Source: Sambucus nigra (taxonomy: Eukaryota; Streptophyta; Magnoliopsida; Dipsacales; Adoxaceae). Taken from it: a stretch of 64,000 nt of DNA. The notes below the pieces were generated by a model, which searched no databases, was not told the origin of the DNA, and worked only from the letters and a program-made list of their open reading frames with translations. The stretch lies in the NCBI GenBank assembly GCA_949130495.1, contig OX422222.1, positions 272,232,109-272,296,108 on the forward strand, given 5' to 3'. Below, one piece after another: positions 1-11,354 of this stretch (its first letter is position 1; each line of letters begins with the position of its first letter). Position numbers and translations under genes: made by a program.

Positions 1-1077
1 TCAATGTAACTCGTAGGAACTAACCGCATAGTCTCGGGTCTCCCGATTTGAGATTATGACGTTAATTTGCAAAAATCACACTTAGAGTTAAAAACATGCG
101 GTTAAAAGCTGAAAATCTAAACCGATCCCCAAACGACCCCGTAGGAGGCACGAACACCTCGCACGGGACCAATGTAACTCGTAGGAACTGATCGCGTAAT
201 CCCGGGTCTCCTGATTTGAGAGTATGATGATAATTTGCCAAAATTAACACTTGGAGTTAAAAACATGCCGTTAAAGGGTGAAAACCCAACCCGGCCCTAA
301 AACGACCCCGTAGGAGGCACGAACGCCTCGCACGGGACCAATGTAACTTGTAGGAACTGATCGCGTAGTCCCGAGTCTCCCGATATGAGAGTATGATGAT
401 TATTTGAAAAAATCACACTTAGAGTTAAAAACATGCCGTTAAAGGATAAAAACTCAAACCGGCCCCCAAACGACCCCGTAGGAGGCACGAACACCTCGCA
501 CGGGAACCATGTAACTTGTAGGAAATGACCGTGTAGTCCCAGGTCTCCCGATTTGAGAGTATCACGATAATTTGCAAAAATAACACTTAGAGTTAAAAAC
601 ATGTTGTTAAAGGGTGAAAACCCGAATCAGCCCCCAAATGACCCCGTAGGAGGCTCGAACACCTCGCACGGGACCAATGTAACTTGTAGGAACTGATCGC
701 GTAGTCCCGGGACTCCCGGTTTGAGAGTATGACGATTATTTGCAAAAATCACATTTAGAGTTAAAAACATGCCGTTAAAGGGTGAAAACTCAAACCGGCC
801 CCCAAACGACCCCGTAGGAGGCACGAACACCTCGCACGGGACCAATATAACTTGTAAAAACTGATCGCGTAGTCCCGGATCTCCCGGTTTGAGAGTATGA
901 TGATAATTTGCAAAAATCACACTTAGAGTTAAAAATATGCAGTTAAAGGGTGAAAACTCAAACCGGCCCCCAAACGACCCCGTAGGAGGTACGAACACCT
1001 CGCACGGGACCAATGTAACTTGTAAGAACTGATCGCGTAGTCCCGGATCTCCCAGTTTGAGAGTATGATGATAATTT
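1..1077. repeat. 168-bp tandem repeat array, about 6.4 copies, open at the left edge
   Basis: The anchor GTAGGAGGCACGAAC, with small variants, starts at 141, 310, 478, 646, 814 and 982, giving spacings of 169, 168, 168, 168 and 168. Copies differ by scattered substitutions. The array stops near 1077 and probably continues left of the window. Because 168 is 56 codons, the minus strand stays open over several copies and yields proteins repeating one 56-residue block; this is a periodicity artefact with no known domain. The array ends about 500 bp inside the CACTA terminus at 1964, so it may be internal CACTA repeat DNA rather than a free satellite. Confidence 0.92.
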
Positions 1078-1560
1078 TCACTCATATATGTAATTTTTTA
1101 GTTTGAGAGTATTTTTTTTGTAAATTATTGGGTTACTAATATCGTATCTTTTTTGTATCCTATTTTTTTTGCAGGATCACAGTTTATCGTTGGCTTTTAT
1201 TAACGTGGAACATACAAAGAACTCAATGGTTTACAACAAGGGGTTTATTAATGATTCTGTTTTTTTTTGTCATGGTCGTACGGTCTTTTGTTGTTTTATT
1301 GTTGACTTTTATGGCCGTGTGGGCTTTTGTAAGTTAATTGTTATATTTTGTAGCCGTGCGGGCTTTATGTTAAGCAGGTTTTATATTAACAGGTTTTGAA
1401 ATGTCCAGAAAATAGAGGAAACTATGCCCAATTTTTTTGGGCCTGTGAGCTGTTAAGGACTTGTAATATTTTGAAGTTTGTATGTACATTAGTTTATTAA
1501 CAACGCGCAATATTATTAATTCATTAATTTTGTTCTTTTAAATAATAATTTTTTTTTATA
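1078..1560. other. Spacer between tandem array and CACTA subterminal repeats
   Basis: AT-rich sequence with T runs. A splice-acceptor-like TTTTTTTGCAG ends near 1173 and is followed by a short open stretch on the plus strand to about 1399. The stretch shows no recognisable domain. It could be the last exon of a CACTA gene, but nothing supports that beyond position. Confidence 0.4.
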
Positions 1561-1964
1561 AAAAATTTAGCACAGTTCAAAACCGTGGCAGAAGGGTATT
1601 ATATTTTGGCATGGTTTTGAACTGTGCTAAATTTTTTTAAACTGTGCTGAATCTGGCACAGTTAAAAACTGTGCCAAAAGTGTGCCAAAAATATCAAATT
1701 CTGGCACGGTTTAAAAGTGTGCCAGAAGTGTTCCTGTTTGGCTGAATCTGGCACAGTTAAAAACTGTGCCAGAAATATCAAATTCTAGCACTGTTTAAAA
1801 GTGTGCCAGAAGTGTTCCTGTTTGGCTGAATCTGGCACACTTTTGAGCCGTGCCAGAAAAAAATTGTCATTTTGGAACACCTGATTCTGGCACAGTTCAA
1901 AACCGTGCCAGATTTAATCTGGCACAGTTTTAAACCGTTCCAGAATCCTTTTTTTGGTGTAGTG
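1561..1964 (+). mobile_element. Right terminus of a CACTA (En/Spm) transposon, family 1
   Basis: The sequence ends in TTTTTTTGGTGTAGTG at 1964, the reverse complement of a CACTACACCAAAAA terminus. The preceding 400 bp hold many copies of a subterminal motif built from TCTGGCACAGTT and its complement AACTGTGCCAGA, often paired as hairpins around AAAA. Dense subterminal repeats are where CACTA TnpA-type proteins bind in the En/Spm family. The left terminus lies outside the window, so the 3-bp target duplication (GGT expected at 1965-1967) cannot be tested. The subterminal motif differs from that of the second CACTA at 44377-62691. Confidence 0.85.
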
Positions 1965-2135
1965 GGTCTAGGAATAATACGTCTAGCCTCACCCCTGTTT
2001 TGCACTAACAATGTAATCATCTTCGTCAAATTTCACACTTTCTCTCGGTTCGTCAAAACTATCTCTTTAGTACATGTTTCTCCTATTACTAATGAACTTT
2101 TGATTTCTCTTCTTTAAGCACCAACAAGATTGATT

Positions 2136-4030
2136 TCAGTGACCATGTGCGTGACCAGAAGGACAAAATGTCACATTCCTTCTTGCAACCTCCCTTTCAT
2201 TCCTTCTCACCTCTTTCTTCTCATATTGTTCTTTTTGACAAACTAATTCAAGTCTTTTTCTTTTAAACCAAAACTTCACAACATTATTCACATTATAAAA
2301 AAATGAGCAAACGATTCCATTTTTAAAGCCTAACCTCTTTGTTTTACAATATAAAACTTTGTTCCTTATACTTCTTTTGAGAATTTGAACTTTCAACATT
2401 CAATTTTGATTTTTCAACCTTTTTATCCAATTTTGAATTGTTAAAGATAATTCCAAGATTGCTAGGTTTCAATTGAGCATTACTCAATAAAATGATATCT
2501 AGAGCACTTGTTATATAATGTATAATGTATTTTAATTTTTAAATACTTAGCATGCTCAAGTTCAAGTTTCAATTTTTCAAAATCCACTTTCAAAATTGAA
2601 TCCTCAAGCTCTATTTCTTCTTTTTCTTTCAAAATGGTTGCATTTTATGATTTCAAAGACTCACATTCCCTAGTCAAAACATTAAACACTTTTTCAAGTT
2701 CAAAACACTTCAATAGAATATTTTTAAAATTTTCTTCCTTTGCATTATTTTCGTTTTGAAAAACTTTCTTTTTTGACAAAAGTTTGATGTTAGACCTTTT
2801 GAGTTTTAAATACTTTTTATAAAGTTTATCAAAAGCCTCTTGAATGTCATTAACTTCCTCATCACTCCCCTCTAGTGAATTTTGGATTGAAGTGTGTGAA
2901 TTCTTTCTAATAAATAAAGACAAGTCTCTTAAACAGCTATCACTTAAAGATTTCACTCTATTCCTTATCACCACACTATCTAATGGAACTCAATATCCAC
3001 TCACTCCTTCACTTTCATCTAGCCTAACCATAAAGTCTATTTCACTTGCACACTTATCGCTGGAGGAATTTTATCCATTCTCACTTTTCAAGTCACTTAA
3101 ACTTACTTTATACACCTTCTTGTGCTTATTATTACCTCTTTATTTTTCTCAAGTTTCCTTAAATGCTCAGGGCACACATTAATATGAAGACCAACTCCAC
3201 CACAACTAAAACATTGATCCTCATTCTTAGACTTGTTCTTCTTGTAATCACTATTCTCAATAAAAAGAGTTATGTTTAGTAGGCATGTATGGCTTTTGTT
3301 CAAACATTTTCCATTTTTGAAAACCTTTTTGTTATTTTGTAAAATTTGCTAAATCACTTAACAAAAGTTCCATATCTACTTTAACATTATCTTTGGTTTT
3401 CTCAACACTCTTGGTAGGCGTGTTATCACTTGACGCAACAACAAATTCCAAGTCCTTTGGTTTAGGAACGATCACAATCTCTTCTTGATAAAAAAATTTC
3501 AAAGTTCCCATAAGCTCATCAAGGATACAAGTATTGGTATCTTTCACTTCATTCAAAATTTCAACCTTCATGGAAAAACTGGAATCAAGAGTTCTAAGTA
3601 GCTTTTTCACAATCTTGTTCTCGGGTATCTTCTCAAAAAGATTGAAAGAAGCATTAACAACTTTTGCCAACATAGTGTAGTAGTCACTGAAAGACCCACT
3701 ATCCTCCATTCTCATTATTTCAATTTTAGTCCCAATGCTTTGTAACTTCGCATATTACTCAAAGTACTATCATGAGTTACTCGAAGGATATCCTATGCCT
3801 CTCATGCTTACTCGTAATTTAGAATATGATTATACTCTTGTTTGATCAAGAAAGAAAACAAAGACTTCAATGAAATAGAGTTATAATTGCAATAAATGAC
3901 CTTTGCATCCATCCAAAGCAATCCCGATTTTGTTTACCCTGACTCCATCTTTCTCAATATTTGGGTAAATTCATCCTTCCTCTACACTCATTCACACACG
4001 TTAATGTTTTGATCGCAAATAACTTCTTAT
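2136..4030 (-). pseudogene. Degenerate Ty1/copia gag (UBN2 type), minus strand
   Basis: Read leftwards from about 4010, the minus strand shows a broken gag. At 3985-3720 there is a stretch resembling EAWDILRVTHDST, typical of copia gag before UBN2. At 3715-3332 an open stretch contains IVKKLLRTLDSSF and ILDELMGTLKFF, matching the UBN2 gag domain. At 3303-3103 lies a zinc-knuckle-like CFSCGGVGLHINVC. At 2974-2645 a lysine/leucine-rich coiled-coil-like segment follows (DIQEAFDKLYKKYLKLKR), as in the C-terminal gag of SIRE-type elements. Frameshifts and stops separate the pieces. The last part (2399-2136) is open but unrecognised. No protease, reverse transcriptase or integrase remains. Lineage assignment to SIRE-like copia is inference. 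Confidence 0.75.
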
Positions 4031-4222
4031 TTTAACTTTCCAATGGACATAGTTTGAGATATCAAAATAAAGTGGATGATTAGTGGAACTTGAATCAATT
4101 TATTGATCCATCTATAAAAAACAAGCACAAATTTCAAAAAAAAAATTGAGAGAAAACACAATTAACAAACAAACAACACAAGATCAACACAAGCACATGA
4201 ATGCAAAAAATATGAGCATCTT

Positions 4223-4236
4223 GCTCTGATTCTTAT
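4223..4236 (-). other. Worn primer-binding site of the copia remnant
   Basis: On the minus strand this reads ATAAGAATCAGAGC, close to the tRNA-iMet-complementary TGGTATCAGAGC with changes in its first bases. It lies just upstream of the minus-strand gag remnant, where a primer site is expected. Short and degenerate, so tentative. Confidence 0.4.
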
Positions 4237-4240
4237 TTAG

Positions 4241-5250
4241 GATGCGTGTTATTAACGCAAGTATTTTTTTATCTTACAACAAAACTAGAGGGGGTGAATA
4301 GTTTTGATATCATCTCATGGTCAATTTTTTAAATTCAATGATTTTGATTGTAAATTCAAATTGGTTAACACATGATTTAACAAAGTGATTTCTAAATTAC
4401 TTAATTAATTCACACAATAATAAATTTAAATCCAATTCACTGGATTCAAGTGTGATATAAGTGATACGTGTTATCAAATGTGTGCATATGAATAAAAATC
4501 ATTCACAATCATCCACAAGACAAGTTTTATGAAGAAAAACCCACCATCAAGGGTAAAAATCCTCGACGCACTCCAACTTTCATTTGTACATAAAAATAAG
4601 TTTTACACGAGGTAAGATGATACCTCTCACACAACATCTCTCGTGTAGTTACCAATTCACCTTGCAACTTCCCCCTTTAGATGATGGAAAATCCACACCG
4701 AGCTCGACAATGCGAATGAAGAACTACACAATCTTCCTTGGAATCAACGACACACTTCGATTCCTGCAATGAATCAAAGTTCTTCCTCTTTTAGATCAAG
4801 GAGCATGAGATCATAGACATTAAAAAGTAGTTTGATCAATTGCAATAGGCTAGTTATGATATGATAAAAAAAAACACTCTAAATTTAGTCACAAAACACT
4901 AATGTCAATTCATAGATCCAAATTTGAAAAAGTTTATGAGGAACAAGTGAAATTTGAATAAGAGATAAGCAAAAAGAACTCTCGAGTTTGGAAATATGCT
5001 CAGAGAGGTTTTTCAATTGTGTGAAATTAAAATCCTAAATAAATGGGAGAGAAAACTGCCTCTTTATAGCAATTTTTTTGAGAGTTCATGAGCTCGAAAC
5101 CGAGGATGATGAAAGGTATCCAATTAAAATTTCTTGTCAAGAAATGACAGGTTTTCTTTACAAGTTCAGATTAGGGTAACAAATGCAAAGCCTCGAGGTA
5201 TATGTGACAAATTATTTAGCAAATATATTACACCAGATTTATGTTCAATA
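4241..5250 (-). repeat. Probable LTR remnant of the copia element
   Basis: The sequence next to the putative primer site contains AGAGGGGGTGAATAG at about 4288, a phrase I associate with the primer-proximal end of SIRE-like copia LTRs. No partner LTR is in the window and the outer end cannot be located, so the right boundary is a guess. Confidence 0.3.
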
Positions 5251-8200
5251 TATAGTTGACTTAAACTAAATGCGAAAAGATAATCCGTATAGCATAACAC
5301 CAAGGCGTATGAGGAAAAATCCATAATGGGAAAAAATCTCGAGCCAATAGAACGACAAGTGTACTACGATAGAGTTTTAAAACTAGAAGGCTGAAACTAC
5401 ACCCTCAAGATGAAACAATCGACTAAACACTATTTTCCACTATATCCTCCATAAAAAGTGCCACCAACTGAAGTACGCTACACAATCGAGATCGATTTTG
5501 GTCCGCAACTAATGTCGTCAAGTTTTTTGCCACCAAACTCTTCCTTTAGACGTTGAAGAAAACTTTTATGTTCTAAGTCTTGGAATAACTAAGAGAATCC
5601 TTCAATGAGTGTAGTTCCACTTTCTAAGCATGTGATGCACTTAAGGTAAACATGTATTTGAAGGATAATGGCTTAACCCATAAATATATTTTTGAGATAA
5701 ATGAAATCTAAAAATTGAAGAGAAAAATAGGATTCAAAACTTGGAAGAATACAATATTCAATAAAAGAAAGTTTTTACCCACGAAAGTTTTTTTTATCTC
5801 ATACAATGATTCTTTTAGAAACAAAGATTTAGCGAAAATATTTTGTCCACAAAGAAATCACAAAATCACACTTCAAATAAAGCCAAAATTTCATACTCAT
5901 ACACAAAATATTACAAGAGATGTTTAAGGGGAAAATAGGAAAAGTGCAGACTTACATTAGGTGACATAGTATAAAAAGTAGAAAATATATGGTTAGATAT
6001 TCAGTTTGCATGAGAATTAAGAAATATGTGCACAATCTAGTGAAAAAAATAGATTTTTGTGCCAGACTGACACATTTCTCTAGTGCAACGAGGATTTCCC
6101 TTACTGTGGCAAACTTGCAGCGACTATACATAGCAATCCAAAGAAGAAATATATGGAAAATGGGGTAGTTAGCAAGACACTATCAGTGCAACGAGGAAAA
6201 GTCTGTTGCATGGAGAGAGTCCTATGACAGATACAGTAGCCAATATAAATTGCATAATTTAAGATTTATAAAAATAGTTTTAGATACCTTTGATAAAAGA
6301 CTCCAAAGATCCATATCGACACATAAACACACACCAAAAGTATTTTATATATAGGGAACTAGTGTGGGAAAAATGCGCTTTAGTCTACGTGTCCATTTTA
6401 ACTTCTTAATAGTGGTATAAAATGGATACGCAGGAAGCCGAGGATGTCCATTGAATGATTTAGATGAATATTTTTCGAAACAACCCCAAGAACAAGAATC
6501 AACATACATTTTGGTCAATGGAGTAATACAATCTACTCTTACTGGGACACATGAGTATATTGCATACTCTTACATTTTCAAATTTAGGTTCCGTCGTGTG
6601 CATGGTTAACCTATTTTTATGCGCATGATTCCTGGCAATAAGGAACTATGGTGAAGGTCATGCGTGCGGACACAAAATGATGTCGTCCGAATTCAAGCCA
6701 TGCACAATGACAAAAAACGGTGTCATGCGGACGGTTAAGGCTGAAAAACTTAATAAAGCCTTAACTTTGCAGAAAAGTAGATAACAACTCCTAAAAGTTA
6801 TTTTCTCAAACCTTTGAGACACTTTTAACACTTGTTCCATAAAAAAATTTCAACATCCTCACACATTTTTAAAGTTTCATGTACGTGTGTGTGTTTATCC
6901 ATAAACAACTCAAAATAACTATAAAAATATATCATCTTCAATCCAAGTGAACCTGTAGAATTGGAAGTCTTCAATGAGCTGCTTGTATGATCTTCTATCT
7001 TAAAAGGCACATCTAATACAAATGACCGCGCCTCACTCAATCGTACCAAGTATATGTAACTTGAATGACTCATTGACTCACACATTTTGTCATGGAATAT
7101 AGCCAACTAATATTAATTATAAAATTACATTTTAAAAATCCCAAAATGGCTTTCGGATTCCAACGCGGCACAAAATGACATCAAAGTCCACGTAGCTCAC
7201 AACATGAATAAGTTTGGGATCTAACCCATAATCCGAATCTAGTGTGTCTTTTTTATTTATGAAATATATGAGAAATGTTATGAAAGTGTAGAAAAATGTA
7301 ATGACACTCTAAATGGGAATTAGGGTTTAAACATCATTTTGTGGGGGGTTTTGATTTATGAAGATATACTAAAAGATATATATAATGAAAAGGTGTGGTT
7401 AGTGATAAAAAAAAATAGAATTTAATAACTATAAATGACATAATAACACTAAAATATGTAAAATGATATTTATGATACTAATAAAACATAAAGGGTCTTA
7501 GACCTTCAAAAACTTTGGAATTCCGTTTTGAGCTCTTTGTGAGATGACTTTTGGCGTATGGATGATGGTAATTGAGTGGTGGTTAAAGGTGGGGGAATGT
7601 GATGCAATGTAATGTATGAGATAATGTAATAAAAATGATGTATGATAGATTTGAAATGGCCATCGCACTAAAATTAAGGTCGTGTGCAAATGGGTTAAGG
7701 ATTTTATCATATAGGACCTAATTATGAAAAAGGACATTTTTCCCTAAGCACCTACCGACCGAGAGGATCCTAGAGTTTCCTTCCGATGGGTTCTCTTGAC
7801 ATACTAATGAAGTAATCCCATTTTTTTCATATAAGCACATGAGTTGTCCTACTTATAGGCATACATAAATGTTTTTTTTGTCGTAACTTATGAACCATAA
7901 GTATGATTTTCACACAAACGGGATCGTTGGAAAGAGGATTCAGAGATATATGATTTTTTGTTGGGGAACTCTCATGGTAGAGAGTTGACAAAAGTTAAAC
8001 AGACTCAGGAAAAGCATCATTGTTCTCCGATTAAGGTTTGGAAGAGGATCGTTGGCCATGGTTAAAATAAACTTTATCTGAACCCCATGATTGAGTGTAA
8101 GGATCGTAGAATAAGGTGTATATACAAACAAAAATGAACAAAATAGAGTTGATATAATGACATATTTTGGATCAAATGGGAGAAATTATGACAGTGAATA

Positions 8201-9805
8201 GTCATTCCTTCCAAAGAAACACCCAGATATGAACAAAAATACTAACCCAAAAATGAGTTTAGGATGAACAACGAGAAAACCTTAAATCCAGTCCCTACAG
8301 TTATAGATTTAGATCTGGTTTTACCCATATATCGTTCTATATCCAGGATATGAATGAGTATCTCTAGAAAACAACTGAGTTTCAATCGAGTTCCTACAAA
8401 CGATGCCAAACTAATGTTGCACATAACTACACCAATCCAGTTAAAGTACAAATTTAGTTGAAAATGAAGATAAAAATTATTTGGGAATGTGAGTGAATTG
8501 TGAAAATATAGGAAAAATAAGAGTAAACAATTCAACATGCACAAATTTAAGTGGTTCAGTAGCTTGAGTCTACATCCACTACAAAGTAACTCATTCTTCA
8601 ATATATCAAGAGTGTTACGAAAGCTATAAATGGTACTTCCTCCTATAAAATGTAAAATAAAAGATTTTTAGTGAGCTCATAATAAACATCTAACTTACAG
8701 TACAAGTGACTGAGAATAAGGTTTATATAGGGGACTTGGAGTGAAATGTTCACCTCAAGTTACATGACGCATGTTGATTGATATAAGCCTATTAGAGACT
8801 TCCATATATCCTTCCAGAATATCTCAAGAATGTATGATGATTCCATCACATGAAATGTTGATTTGTTCTGACGCTGATGTAGATAGGATATATAAAAAAT
8901 GCCCTTTCTGGTGAAATTTGCACCTTTTTTGGCTTTAAGTCTTAAGATAGCCATTGACTCGTGTCATGGGCAAGCGAGAAATAAAATTTTATTGCACTAT
9001 CCATAATGAAAGTCAAAAATATTTTTAGCCAATTTTTTTTTGCATAAAATCTATATATAAAATGATAACTGATAGACATGCAAATATTTTTTTTAAAAAA
9101 ATTCTAATTTTGTGCAACAACACAAGTGAAATTTCTATAACAAAAATATGGTGCAACGCTCTATAACGAAAGATAATCATAGTAAGAACCATTTTTAAGT
9201 GATCACAGACAATCGGGATATGGAACTTCAATTTATGTATACCAAAAAATAACTAGCATATATTTTTTCCAAATCGCTCGCCAAAGATAAGTTTTCATCC
9301 ATCCGTCCCAATGTTGGCATGACTAATGTTATTGCATAAAATTGGTATGATGGTTTGATCTTATCTCAAGCATGTAAGTATAAATGATAATAGATAAAGA
9401 GATGAAACTCAATGGAATACTTATCTATGACTCTCTATAGAGAGAGGTGAGTTTGATTCGGCGTAAGTTGGTGCCTACGTCCACAGGTGCAAGTGTATAT
9501 AGTATTGATTTAGTAGAATAAGAGTTTGTAATCTCACTTAGTTGTCCTTTATGTGTTTCCTCCCCTCCACTTAAATATGATCATTGGTGTATTTTTGTAT
9601 GGATTATTTCATCCAGCCCACTAGAGTGTGTCAGGGGTCTTGTCTTTATATATTAAACAAGTACCCATTTTATATGATAGTGGAGGAATAATAGTAAAGT
9701 TAGTATGGGCAAACTTGGTGGGAGGGAACTTTTGTTTTTTCCATCACGTGAGTGGGTTACCAATATCATTCTACTACTTAACTCATGCCTGCTATGACGA
9801 TGCCT
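5251..9805. other. AT-rich intergenic DNA, no gene recognised
   Basis: Only short open stretches without recognisable domains, on either strand. No clear terminal repeats. A stretch at about 9430-9520 resembles the R-region style of LTRs (GTTGGTGCCTACGTCCAC) but has no partner copy. Confidence 0.5.
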
Positions 9806-9974
9806 GGGCTATCAACGGATCATATTTTTCTCTGAATCCGATCCGAACCCAATCCGTTTAATCGGATCCAACATTGATTTTGAAATTCGATAATCCGATT
9901 ATTCAATAACTCATTTAATCGTATACTAAATGGATTGGATATGGATTAATGCCAATCCGATCTGATTAATGGTG

Positions 9975-10015
<41 letters not shown>

Positions 10016-10252
10016 AATTATAGTATTAAGTTTATTTTTAAATACATAAAAATACGTTTAAAAAATCAGTTAATCGTATTTTTGGATCAGATCGAATTAT
10101 CCAAATCTTTAATAGATTCAAATTCAAATTCGGTATAACAGATCTATGATCCATTAGATTATCAGATCAGATCTGAATCCATTAATAACTAAAGAAATTG
10201 GATTTGGATCACCCCAATCTGGTACGAATCCGATTCTTTTACACCCTTAGAC
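9806..10252. mobile_element. Candidate short hAT-like element rich in CGGAT/ATCCG motifs
   Basis: The segment is built from repeated ATCCGAT / ATCGGAT words in both orientations. Its left edge reads GGGCTATCAACGGATC and its right edge, on the other strand, reads GGGTGTAAAAGAATCGGATT, an imperfect terminal inverted repeat. Similar GGATCGGAT-rich elements starting near GGGTGT occur in plant hAT-type MITEs. I could not define an 8-bp target duplication, so the ends are approximate. Confidence 0.35.
9976..10013. repeat. (TA)n microsatellite
   Basis: About 19 uninterrupted TA units inside the candidate hAT-like element. Confidence 0.95.
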
Positions 10253-11354
10253 GATGTCATGTGACAAACTTAGCATGAATGTCAATTGACGGAATTAAGT
10301 GCGTTGTCTTAAATAGTAAGGCCCCAAAGATTTCTTAGGCCGACCATGCTAATATTTGAGTCGATCTCATTATTACATGAGCTGATCTCATTCTGGTAAG
10401 TAATTAGTCTAGATGTCCTCTTTTAAATGGTTTAGGAATCATACCATATTAATGGTATAACAAAATCCCCTAAGACTTTGCTTATGATTGAAGTTTGTAG
10501 AAGATTTTCTAAAGTCTTTCATCTTCAGGATGTGTGCTAGGAAGATTGAGTGAGTGAAGTATAAGTAGCCTGTCATCAGCTTATGTTCTGATCGAACTAT
10601 GAGGTTCTTCTCAACTGGGAAAGGCATTAGCTAGGTCTCAAATGGGCATTATAACTTTCAAAAAGATTCTTCATCATTGGTTGGGGATTTCCATGTGTTA
10701 GTCATCTGTGGTAACGTTATTCTCATAATTATGTGCATGCTTAGGGCAGTGTGTGCTTTATTCCCAAACGTCAATCTGCTTTTTCCAGGCTTGACATAAG
10801 TACTACTTTAATAATGGTAATGATTACCGACTAAAATGTATAAATGCATGGTTTTTAAATCTTTTTAAACTTTTCGAACTAATTTTACTTTGCAAGAGCG
10901 TGTTATGGAGAGAGAAAAAGTCTTCCCATTTCCCAAACCTTTTTTTCTTCAAAAAATGCTTTCTTGATTTTTCCATTTTCTTCTAGCTCCAACTGCGAAA
11001 AACCTTCCTAGAAGAGTTTGTCACCTTATTGATCTTTATAAGTCATCTTTTGATGTTTAACTGTTCTGGTGATTCCACTTTTCCCTCCGTAGCTTTCTTA
11101 AGGTTTTTTTCTTAGTTTTTTTTTTGCAATTTATTCAACTCAAGCTACGATTTGTTATTGTTGTTGCTGTTGTTTAACATGGTTATTGGATTTAACCTTT
11201 GATTGGAGTTTAAATATCTTACGTAGACATTGAGTTTGTTGGCTTAAGGTTTTCCATTTTTAGGGCTTTTTAGGTTTATCAACCCCAAAACCAACATTGA
11301 CCCCGATTGATTAGCTTATACATCGAAGTGTAATTTCTTGATCAGTTACGAACC
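10253..11354. other. Intergenic DNA, no gene recognised
   Basis: No coherent reading frame or repeat. The last 400 bp before the downstream pseudogene are T-rich and could include its former promoter or leader, but no motif is convincing. Confidence 0.4.

Noticed and set aside
1..1077. CRISPR-like array
   Set aside because: Whole 168-bp units repeat head to tail without unique spacers, in a plant genome.
62..1085. Minus-strand proteins with a 56-residue repeat
   Set aside because: The open frames follow from a 168-bp tandem period divisible by three; no start context, domain or codon bias supports a gene.
1169..1399. 76-codon plus-strand open stretch
   Set aside because: Low-complexity Phe/Cys-rich translation with no domain; at best an exon fragment of the CACTA element.
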